Below, one piece after another: positions 1 through 5,783 of a stretch of DNA of 10,008 bases; within the stretch, counting starts at the first letter, position 1, and each line of letters starts with the position of its first letter. The position numbers were made by a program, and so were the translations under genes. The notes under the pieces are model-generated. The model saw only the letters and a list, made by a program, of their open reading frames with translations, had not been told where the DNA came from and ran no database searches. This DNA is from Myxococcota bacterium (lineage in GTDB: Bacteria > Myxococcota_A > Polyangia > HGW-17), in NCBI GenBank assembly GCA_018821745.1, contig JAHJLU010000294.1:1-10008 (forward strand), read 5' to 3'.

Positions 1-52
1 AAATTTTCCGAGGCGGGTACGAAATTTTCCGAGGTGGGTACGAAATTTTCCG
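1..52. repeat. Tandem 21-bp direct repeat, about 2.5 copies
   Basis: Copies lie at 1-21, 22-42 and 43-52 (partial). The two full copies differ only at their 14th base (C or T). There is no unique spacer between copies and the array starts at the window edge, so more copies may lie to the left. The arrangement fits transposase-binding repeats in a transposon end better than CRISPR repeats. Confidence 0.85.
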
Positions 53-68
53 ATCCCTCCTGATAACA
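1..68. mobile_element. Probable terminal region of an IS21-type insertion sequence (body outside window)
   Basis: A 21-bp unit, AAATTTTCCGAGG followed by (C/T)GGGTACG, occurs at 1-21 and 22-42 with a single C/T difference, and its first 10 bases recur at 43-52. The tandem stops there and is followed by GATCCCTCCTGATAACA. Read from the other strand, the sequence would begin TGTTATCAGGAGGGATCGG and run into the repeats. IS21-family elements are known to begin TG, end CA, and carry several copies of a repeat inside each terminus, where the IstA transposase binds. The TTTTCC-containing unit fits that pattern, so position 68 may be the outer end of the element. No istA or istB coding sequence is inside the window, so the assignment rests on repeat architecture alone. 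Confidence 0.5.
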
Positions 69-339
69 CTTTGAAGCTGGTACAACATTCTTTTTTCACG
101 GGGGAAATATCCCGGGCTACCCAAAGTGATCATCCAACACGTGTGTCTCCATCTGTGACCAATAGCAGCAATTGATGGCGCTACCGATGGCTCACTTTCA
201 GTTCCCATTGTCGCTGCCGATAAGCCGCTTGACCGGGTAGTCAAAATGAGGACACGAGAGTCGTTCTCCAGATGGGCATATCTCTTTTCATAGGAGTAAA
301 ATTCACCCAAAGCAGGAATGGCCCCAGGGCCATCAGCCC

Positions 340-385
340 AAAAGAACTCCCCCCACCCTCAGCCTGGAAATTTAGGAGGAGTTCT
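340..385 (-). terminator. Possible terminator of the AbiE operon
   Basis: On the minus strand, AGAACTCCTCC (385-375) can pair with GGGGGAGTTCT (353-343), giving 10 Watson-Crick pairs and one G-U pair. It is followed by a short T run (342-340). The loop is about 21 nt, large for an intrinsic terminator, and the T run is short, so this is tentative. It lies about 90 bp downstream of the toxin stop codon and in the right orientation. Confidence 0.35.
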
Positions 386-444
386 GGTACTAATGCCTTG
401 AGGGGAGGACCGAAGCTACTTGAGAATACCAGGACTCAACTGCT

Positions 445-466
445 GCGTGGGGCTCAAGACCCACGC
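445..466. repeat. Short GC-rich hairpin just downstream of abiEii
   Basis: GCGTGGGG and CCCACGC form a 7-bp GC-rich stem with a small, partly paired loop. It begins about 10 bp past the toxin stop codon on the minus strand. No T run follows on either strand, so it is not a typical intrinsic terminator. It could protect the 3' end of the transcript, or be the edge of whatever rearrangement cut the toxin gene short. Confidence 0.4.
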
Positions 467-476
467 CTTAAGAACA

Positions 477-1130
477 CTATCGATGAACACCATCGAAATC
501 GAAGTTCTTTGCAAGCACCATGCGGTCATAAAAGTCCTTCATCCTGCTGTTGGCAAGGCCAAGTTGCACGATTGCATCGAGTTTTTCAGATACGACAGTT
601 TCACGTGGATAGGTCCTCAGATGAGGGGGTGGAAAATCCAGAAGGGACGGGAATTCAACCAGGGTGGCATCTGGGGTTATCGCGTCTCCAAAGCCAATGT
701 CGACTTTGAGGTGAACCAAGGCGTTGGCCACACGGGCGTCGATTTCGATTTTGGTGCCTCCATAGGCCTGTCCTTCCCGGATGGGGCCGCTAGAAAGCGA
801 CGAAAGATCAAAAAGAACACCGTCGTCGGGCACATCGGCAGAGAGTACATGGGTGAAGACCGCCCTGAGATGCTGACCAGCAGGATCTCCGAAACCGAGC
901 AAATCGATATCACGTGTCGCCCGATGTGGCTGGCCAGTCCAGAGCGTAAACAGCGACGCCCCTTTGAGGACGAACTGCTCCCCATAGGGCGAGGATGCGA
1001 GTCTGAAGAGCAGCCGTTCATTTGCGTAGCGGATGAGCAGGAGCTGGAAATCATCACCTCTCTGGCGGGCCAGATTCAAGAGACGGGCGCGAACCGAGGC
1101 CGCGATGTTTTTCTTTTGTGATTTTGTCAT
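477..1130 (-). CDS. abiEii: AbiEii/AbiGii-family nucleotidyltransferase toxin, C-terminally truncated
   Basis: This is the toxin of a type IV (AbiE) toxin-antitoxin pair, a DNA polymerase beta-like nucleotidyltransferase; characterised AbiEii proteins bind GTP and stop growth, and some systems abort phage infection. The 217-residue product shows KGASL at 56-60 followed by RATRDIDLL (D74 and D76, the metal-binding pair), VDIGFGD at 143-149, and SEKLDAI (181-187) leading to SRMKDFYD at 195-202, all typical of the family. It ends at FDFDGVHR, about 15 residues after the last motif. Relatives I know usually continue for some 70-90 residues (typically 270-310 in total). The sequence beyond the stop codon gives no continuation in the other two frames. 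The start is firm: the ATG overlaps the antitoxin stop as ATGA, and GGAGG lies 7 bp upstream. Whether the shortened protein is active cannot be judged from sequence; the catalytic motifs are intact. Confidence 0.9.
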   Translation of the reverse strand: MTKSQKKNIAASVRARLLNLARQRGDDFQLLLIRYANERLLFRLASSPYGEQFVLKGASLFTLWTGQPHRATRDIDLLGFGDPAGQHLRAVFTHVLSADVPDDGVLFDLSSLSSGPIREGQAYGGTKIEIDARVANALVHLKVDIGFGDAITPDATLVEFPSLLDFPPPHLRTYPRETVVSEKLDAIVQLGLANSRMKDFYDRMVLAKNFDFDGVHR

Positions 1131-1735
1131 GCCAGCGCCTCCAGGTATGGCCGCATGAAGGCATAGATGCGATCAGCGCGGGCGGCTTCTATGAGGGTGT
1201 CGATGGTGCCCTTGCGATTTTTACGATAGTCCCTGAGCGCTTCCAGGGCGACCTCAAGGCCTACGTGACGCCGGAACCTGAAACAGTCGGCGACGGTCTT
1301 TGCCGGTGTCGTAATCGTGATTTCCAGGCCATCGATGACACGGGTTTCCGTCCCATGGAGACGGGCCGCTCCACTGGCACGGACGACCTCGATTCTGGGG
1401 GTGGCCATCCTGGGCATGCGGGCGTGACGATCGATCATGATCCACACGGCGTGAGGAGCCTCTGATGTCATATCATGAAGCTGCAGGGCGCTGAGAAGGC
1501 AAATGACGGCGTGGGGGGCGCGACTGATGACGTCGGCCAATGAACTATTTTCGGTGACAGGTCCTTCAACGAGACGGTAGAGGCCACGATCCACCCGTTC
1601 CAGCAATCCTCGGTCACACAGTCGTGTGAGGTACGTTCTCGAGATGCCGGCACGTTGGAGGTCCCGTGCTCGCAAAGGTCCTTGCCGTGCTATCTGGAGC
1701 AGGAGGTCGGTTTTCGATTGTGGGGGCGTTTGCAT
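1127..1735 (-). CDS. abiEi: AbiEi-family antitoxin and transcriptional repressor
   Basis: The 202-residue product is the cognate antitoxin of the downstream AbiEii protein. Residues about 5-56 form a winged-helix DNA-binding domain (LRARDLQRAGISRTYLTRL, then RGLLERVDRGLYRL). The C-terminal part carries the hallmark TTPAKTVADCFRFR at 142-155, followed by VGLEVALEALRDY. In studied systems the N-terminal domain represses the operon by binding inverted repeats in its promoter, and the C-terminal domain neutralises the toxin without a stable toxin-antitoxin complex. The ATG at 1735 has no obvious Shine-Dalgarno sequence, and an inverted repeat runs across it, so the message may have a very short leader. 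The gene overlaps the toxin start by 4 bp, implying translational coupling. Confidence 0.92.
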   Translation of the reverse strand: MQTPPQSKTDLLLQIARQGPLRARDLQRAGISRTYLTRLCDRGLLERVDRGLYRLVEGPVTENSSLADVISRAPHAVICLLSALQLHDMTSEAPHAVWIMIDRHARMPRMATPRIEVVRASGAARLHGTETRVIDGLEITITTPAKTVADCFRFRRHVGLEVALEALRDYRKNRKGTIDTLIEAARADRIYAFMRPYLEALA

Positions 1736-1783
1736 GGTACGTATCGTCTAATGAAAAAAATAAGGACAGACGTTATGTATCAT
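1734..1783 (-). promoter_or_regulatory. Inverted repeat over the abiEi start: likely autoregulatory operator and promoter
   Basis: On the plus strand ATGGTACGTATCGTCT (1734-1749) and AGACGTTATGTATCAT (1768-1783) are inverted copies agreeing at 13 of 16 positions, separated by 18 bases rich in A/T. The right-hand arm on the coding strand includes the antitoxin start codon. AbiEi repressors are known to bind a pair of inverted repeats in their own promoter, so this is the expected place and form of an operator. A weak promoter is possible on the minus strand (TTATGA near 1787-1782, 16 bp, TTATTT near 1763-1758), but its elements are not strong matches. Confidence 0.6.
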
Positions 1784-1995
1784 AAAACTGAGCGCCGGTC
1801 AATATCCTGCGGGACCTGTTACCTTCGGGAGGCGCAATTTCAGGAATCATATGCTCAATTGAATAAATCCAACACACAGGGCATCATCGCAGGATGCTAC
1901 CGTTCAATGGAGCTAATAGAGTAGGTCTGCGACAACGCAAGCCTGCTCCAATTCAGTGCCGAAGAGGCGGTGGGGGGTTTTGATCCCAATTGTTA

Positions 1996-3786
1996 TTAAT
2001 AGGAACGGACCTGTTCGCTTTCGAGTACGGCTTTGAGCCGCTTCAGGCGCTGGCAGCTCTTGGAGTGACCCTCCTGGCAGGCAATGTTATAGGCTGCTTT
2101 TGCGCCCTTGGGATTGTATTCCAGGCCGGTGCCGTCCTCGAAGAGAATCCCGAGCTTGTAGCAGCCGACTTTGTCCTCACGAAAGCATGCAAACTTATAG
2201 GCTTCTTTCGCAGCGCCTATTTGACTGCGCGCCTGCAAAAAATCCCCCAGGGCCACGCACGCCTTGGAATGGTGGAGATCGCAGGAGCGGACATAGTAGT
2301 TCATGGCTGTGCGCACATCCACGGGGACAATCGTCCCCATCTCGTAGAGTCTGCCCAGGCGGTAGCATGCCTTGCCCTCCCTGAGGTTGCACGACTTAAC
2401 ATAGAGGCGATAGGCGCTGTTGCCGTTCTTGGCCGCCCCCCACCCCGCCTCGTACATGTAAGCCAGATATGCACAACCCAGGCCGTTGTACTTGAGGCAG
2501 AGCTTTTCGAGGCGATGTCGTGCCTTGCGCTTCCACTGGCCTCCGCCCGTGCGGGCCATGATAAAGGCCTCCTCGGCGCAGGCGTCCCGGTTGTGCATGG
2601 AGCAGGCCCGTTTGTAATAGACCAGCGCAGAACTGATATCCTGGGAGACTCCCATTCCCTCAAGGAAGGCGCTCCCGAGGGCCGCGCACCCCTCGGAGTC
2701 ATGGTAGGTGCAGCCGCGTCGGTACAGGGAGACTGCTTTGGAGCGGTTTTTCTCAACACCGGCGCCAAATCGGTAGACGTAGCCCAGCATGGTGCAACCA
2801 AGCCCGAACTTGAAGCTGGAACAGATCTCCCGCAGCTCCTTGAGTCCTTCGGCTGATTTGCCGTTGACCCCCAGATGCAGCGTCTTGTGCCAGGCGGCGT
2901 AGGTGCAGCTCTCGGGGTTGTGCATCTCGCAGGACTTTTCTACCAGGGCGTAGGACTTCCGGTTATCCTTCTTCACGAAGATGCCGTTGCGAAAGAAATA
3001 GGAGAGATTGAGGCAGCCGTAGTCGGAACCCTGGTTGCAGGCGTGCTTGAAGAACATAAGCGCCCGTGAATAGCTCTGGGGCATGCCGTTGCCGTCCATG
3101 CTCATGACGCCCAGGTAGTTGCACGAGACGGAATAGCCCTGATCGCAGCTCTTTTTCAGCCACCCGACGTAGCGCAATTTTTTTTGCGCAGTTGCGGTGT
3201 CCATGAGATAGAGGCGCCCGAGTACGGCGCAACCGTGGATATATCCCATGGTGCAGCTCTTCTGCAGGTATTTCATTGCCTTCTTGTGGTCCTGGTAGGG
3301 GCCTTTGCGCAGATAGGCGCTGCCCAATCGCTCACACCCCATCTCCACCTTCTCGTCACAGTATAGCTCCAGACCGCGGAGGGCGCTCTTTCTGTTTATA
3401 TCCACGCCCTTCCCCGTGAATTTCATGAACTCGCGCATGATGCACCCCTCTTTGGTCCCGTTCTGACAGGCGAGGCGGTAGTGCCGGTACGCTTTCTTGA
3501 GGTCCACTGAGGTGCCGTTCACTCCGCCCCCGAAGTGTTTGCCCGCCATGAAGCAGGAGAGCCCCTTGCCCCGTGCACAATCAATAACCAGGCGTTCCCG
3601 GGTCTTCAGTCCCTTCTGGGAGTTGAGGAACGCAATGAGAGGGCTGTCATTGACACGCTCCCCCGCAATGATCATGGAGTTGTTGGCCCCGTAGAGGTAC
3701 CCGAGCCGGTCGCACCCGGTGACAAGGGTGAACACGAACAGCACCTGCAGGAGGGGGTGGAGTGATATCAGGCGATTGTGGTTCAT
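1996..3786 (-). CDS. Sel1/Hcp-type Cys-rich repeat lipoprotein
   Basis: The product of about 596 residues begins with a lipoprotein signal (MNHNRLISL, hydrophobic LLQVLFVFTL, then lipobox VTGC with the lipidated Cys at residue 25). The rest is a solenoid of about 15 Sel1-like (TPR-related) alpha-hairpin repeats of roughly 36 residues. Each carries a Cys pair, spaced CX7C in 14 repeats and CX8C in one (IC...GLGC), as in SCTMGYIHGC, ACNQGSDYGC and SCDLHHSKAC. This is the spacing of Helicobacter Hcp proteins, in which each pair forms a disulphide across the helical hairpin, so it should fold in the oxidising periplasm or at the surface. Sel1 proteins are generally protein-binding scaffolds; no partner can be named. 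The frame also has an ATG at 3810, but starting at 3786 places the charged N-terminus directly before the hydrophobic stretch. Neither start has a strong ribosome-binding site. It is transcribed divergently from the 4030 gene. Confidence 0.88.
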   Translation of the reverse strand: MNHNRLISLHPLLQVLFVFTLVTGCDRLGYLYGANNSMIIAGERVNDSPLIAFLNSQKGLKTRERLVIDCARGKGLSCFMAGKHFGGGVNGTSVDLKKAYRHYRLACQNGTKEGCIMREFMKFTGKGVDINRKSALRGLELYCDEKVEMGCERLGSAYLRKGPYQDHKKAMKYLQKSCTMGYIHGCAVLGRLYLMDTATAQKKLRYVGWLKKSCDQGYSVSCNYLGVMSMDGNGMPQSYSRALMFFKHACNQGSDYGCLNLSYFFRNGIFVKKDNRKSYALVEKSCEMHNPESCTYAAWHKTLHLGVNGKSAEGLKELREICSSFKFGLGCTMLGYVYRFGAGVEKNRSKAVSLYRRGCTYHDSEGCAALGSAFLEGMGVSQDISSALVYYKRACSMHNRDACAEEAFIMARTGGGQWKRKARHRLEKLCLKYNGLGCAYLAYMYEAGWGAAKNGNSAYRLYVKSCNLREGKACYRLGRLYEMGTIVPVDVRTAMNYYVRSCDLHHSKACVALGDFLQARSQIGAAKEAYKFACFREDKVGCYKLGILFEDGTGLEYNPKGAKAAYNIACQEGHSKSCQRLKRLKAVLESEQVRSY

Positions 3787-4029
3787 TATTAGTTGATAAA
3801 GGAAACCCATCCCCGGTGCAAGAAAAAGATACCCGAATTCTCAATCCATGACGCATGTTCCGTGAGTTATTCACCGGCTTGAATGGTGCTTTTGCGAAGA
3901 GCGGCGGTTTTGCATATCTCTGCCCGGAAGGGCATACGATAGTCATGGCACCGTTCTCGAAAACAGTTATACTATTTGCATCTTATTCAACGCTGGTGGT
4001 CATGCTGATCAGTGGCTGGAGGGTTTTTC
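3787..4029. promoter_or_regulatory. Shared intergenic region between divergent envelope genes
   Basis: This stretch must hold the promoters of both the Sel1 lipoprotein gene (minus) and the Cys-rich secreted protein gene (plus). A fair plus-strand promoter is listed separately; no clear minus-strand promoter is visible. A small hairpin, TGCCC-GGAA-GGGCA, lies near 3921-3934. No open frame here looks coding. Confidence 0.5.
3945..3973 (+). promoter_or_regulatory. Candidate sigma-70-type promoter for the 4030 gene
   Basis: ATGGCA at 3945-3950 (4 of 6 matches to TTGACA) is followed after 17 bp by TATACT at 3968-3973 (5 of 6 to TATAAT). Transcription would start near 3980, giving a leader of about 50 nt before the ATG at 4030, which has its own strong ribosome-binding site. 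Confidence 0.5.
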
Positions 4030-5181
4030 ATGAAATATGTGCTCACCCTTTCCCTGTTGGTATCGTTGCTCCTGATCAATTTTCAGTGCGGTCGTCAGGA
4101 CTTTCCGCAGCTGCTCACGCCAAACCCGTCCCATGACGGGGGCGTTGATGGAGACGCGGATATTACAGACGCCGGGGATGACGCCGATGTCATCGATCCT
4201 CCCCCCGCCTGCGGAGAAAGTCCCCTGGAGATGGCGTTTGCGCTTCAGACCGACGTGGCTCCCGTGACCAAAGCCTTCGACGCCGAGGACTACATTCTGG
4301 CGGGCGACTGCACCTACCATGGCCCTCTTCGGACCGTCATCTCCGGGGACAGCCGCCTTGACCACGAGGTGGAGATTGAGCACGGCGACGGCAGCACCTC
4401 GGTGTTTCAGTATTTTATCCCCTTCGAGCGGGATATTCCCATGGCCACGGGCATGTCCTATACGGTCACCTATCGCGTGCAGCCGGGGTTTGAGTCCAGC
4501 GCCACGGGGGTGAAGGTGGAACGCAACACCTCGGGACTGGTGCCCCTGATCTTTATCGGGGACGCGGGGGAGTTTGGCCGCGCCTTCACGGAAAATGACC
4601 CCCTAATGGAGCCGCTGCAGGTGATCGTCATAGATCAGGACACCTGTGCACCAACAGAAGATCCCGTGTGTGGCGGTGATGTCTTTCTCAAGGCGCTCCT
4701 GTTTGATCCGGTACATGGGGGGGGCATATCCCTCCTCGGTGCGGTTCAGCAGGGGAAGAGCAATGTGGTGAACATCCTGGGGGACGAGTTTCTGGTCACC
4801 AACCTGCGAAGCTCCATAATTGAACCAACCTGCCCCGATCAGCAATCCACCTATGTCTCCTACATGGCCCTGCGTCCTCCCTCCGGGGAGATCCCCTGCG
4901 ACACGGATCGCATCCAGTCAAACCTCGGCGATGCATTTGCGGAAGGAAACCTGTGTGACGAGGTGGAGTTCTGTGCCAGCCCGGAGCTTGCCGGGGAACT
5001 CAAGAGCATTGCACCGGCGCTGGAGTGTTATGAAGACGGCTTCGCCTGTGACGGCGACCTTCAGTGTGTGTGGTATACGCCCACAAACCTGGTGGGGGCG
5101 GAGACCTATTATGAAGTGTGCTCGGTCTCTCTTCTCCTCCCGGAGAGCACTTCCATCTTCTGCAATGTTTACTTCGACTGA
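4030..5181 (+). CDS. Cys-rich secreted or lipid-anchored protein with Asp-rich linker, function unknown
   Basis: I do not recognise a family. The 383-residue product starts MKYVLTLSLLVSLLLINFQC, a signal peptide ending at Cys20. The box NFQC is not a canonical lipobox (N at -3, Q at -1), so lipidation is uncertain. Residues 36-56 form a flexible linker with nine Asp in 21 residues (DGGVDGDADITDAGDDADVI), then Pro-Pro-Pro; such linkers often follow the anchor in surface lipoproteins of deltaproteobacteria. The remaining part is globular, probably beta-rich, with 13 further Cys, suggesting several disulphides. The start is firm: GGAGGG at 4018-4023 sits 6 bp before the ATG; an in-frame GTG at 4012 would lengthen the protein by six residues and include the ribosome-binding site. 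The gene appears monocistronic. Confidence 0.8.
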   Translation: MKYVLTLSLLVSLLLINFQCGRQDFPQLLTPNPSHDGGVDGDADITDAGDDADVIDPPPACGESPLEMAFALQTDVAPVTKAFDAEDYILAGDCTYHGPLRTVISGDSRLDHEVEIEHGDGSTSVFQYFIPFERDIPMATGMSYTVTYRVQPGFESSATGVKVERNTSGLVPLIFIGDAGEFGRAFTENDPLMEPLQVIVIDQDTCAPTEDPVCGGDVFLKALLFDPVHGGGISLLGAVQQGKSNVVNILGDEFLVTNLRSSIIEPTCPDQQSTYVSYMALRPPSGEIPCDTDRIQSNLGDAFAEGNLCDEVEFCASPELAGELKSIAPALECYEDGFACDGDLQCVWYTPTNLVGAETYYEVCSVSLLLPESTSIFCNVYFD

Positions 5182-5783
5182 CGCCAAAATCATAAGACTC
5201 GATTTTAGCATGGTTGAAAACCGCCTGAGGAAGGGTTTAGAGGTCTGCTTGGATCCGGCGTAGGGTGTGACGAGCCCCTTGAGTTTGTGAAAAAGATCAT
5301 GGAAGATCTTCTGCTCTTTGGGGGCTGAGGGAACATACAGATAGTGAAAACTGTAACTGGCCGCGCAGTCATAGTGGGTGGCTACAACGCGCAGCCCGCG
5401 AGCACGCCGCTCATCCCCGACGCGGACGAGGTGCCCTACTATCCCACCGTTACCGTAGATGGTTCCCGGGTCACCCTGCCCGACCCGTTCTTCATCACGA
5501 TGTCGTATTCTCAGGAGTTCAGGTCCGCGTTGAGGAACTTCACGGTCCCTGAGAAGGTGCCCTGTGCGTCCTGGGCGGTGTATCCCAGGCCTTTGCCCAA
5601 AGGGGTAAGCGTTGTGCCAAAGAGAATCAAATACGCCGGGGCATCACGGGTTAGTGTCCCCTGTCTAAATCTCCAGGTGTCTGGGCTGTTGGCTTTGCTG
5701 CGAACCCTCAAGGTAATCCACCAGACCTTAGTATAAACTCAGGGTGGGACCAGGAGGTATTGTGGGACCTCACAGGTTTACGT
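5182..5783. other. 600-bp stretch without a convincing intact gene; possible decayed gene
   Basis: Just after the stop codon of the upstream gene, GCCAAAATC (5183-5191) and GATTTTAGC (5201-5209) form a 9-bp stem with one mismatch and no T run, at best a weak terminator. On the minus strand one frame is free of stops from 5643 through the whole stretch and on into the antisense of the upstream gene, but contains no ATG, GTG or TTG start until 5211. Part of it reads plausibly as protein (VVATHYDCAASYSFHYLYV, then PKEQKIFHDLFHKLKG). A plus-strand frame at 5344-5736, beginning at GTG, also has G/C-rich third positions but no ribosome-binding site and no recognisable domain. TTAGTGTCCCCTGTCTAA at 5651-5668 has complementary ends (TTAG/CTAA). 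I call no gene here. Confidence 0.5.

Larger units (their letters stand above)
69..476. other. Gene-free stretch between the IS-like end and the AbiEii gene
   Basis: I see no convincing coding sequence in these 408 bases on either strand; the open frames here have the composition of chance frames and lack ribosome-binding sites. Three small structures are visible: a near-palindrome at 318-333 (ATGGCCC, two bases, GGGCCAT), a long-looped stem at 343-385 listed as a possible terminator, and a short hairpin at 445-466. The stretch lies between a mobile-element end and a truncated gene, so it may be a junction left by past insertion or deletion. Confidence 0.6.

Noticed and set aside
1..52. Start of a CRISPR array
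   Set aside because: Copies are directly adjacent with no spacers, and the last is cut short; a transposon end explains this better.
420..1121. 233-codon plus-strand open frame
   Set aside because: Antisense to the AbiEii gene, which has clear family motifs; the plus frame has no recognisable features.
1990..2856. 288-codon plus-strand open frame
   Set aside because: It lies wholly antisense to the Sel1/Hcp lipoprotein gene, whose regularly spaced Cys pairs and lipoprotein signal show the minus strand is coding; the plus frame has no domain or ribosome-binding site.
4012..4029. GTG start for the Cys-rich secreted protein
   Set aside because: These codons contain the strong GGAGGG ribosome-binding site for the ATG at 4030, and would put MAGGFF in front of an already complete signal peptide.
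5183..5209. Intrinsic terminator after the Cys-rich secreted protein gene
   Set aside because: The stem is A/T-rich with one mismatch and no T run follows, so it is mentioned only in the description of the stretch.
5344..5736. 130-codon plus-strand gene beginning at GTG
   Set aside because: No ribosome-binding site and no recognisable domain, with competing open frames on the other strand. The codon pattern is suggestive but not enough to call a gene.
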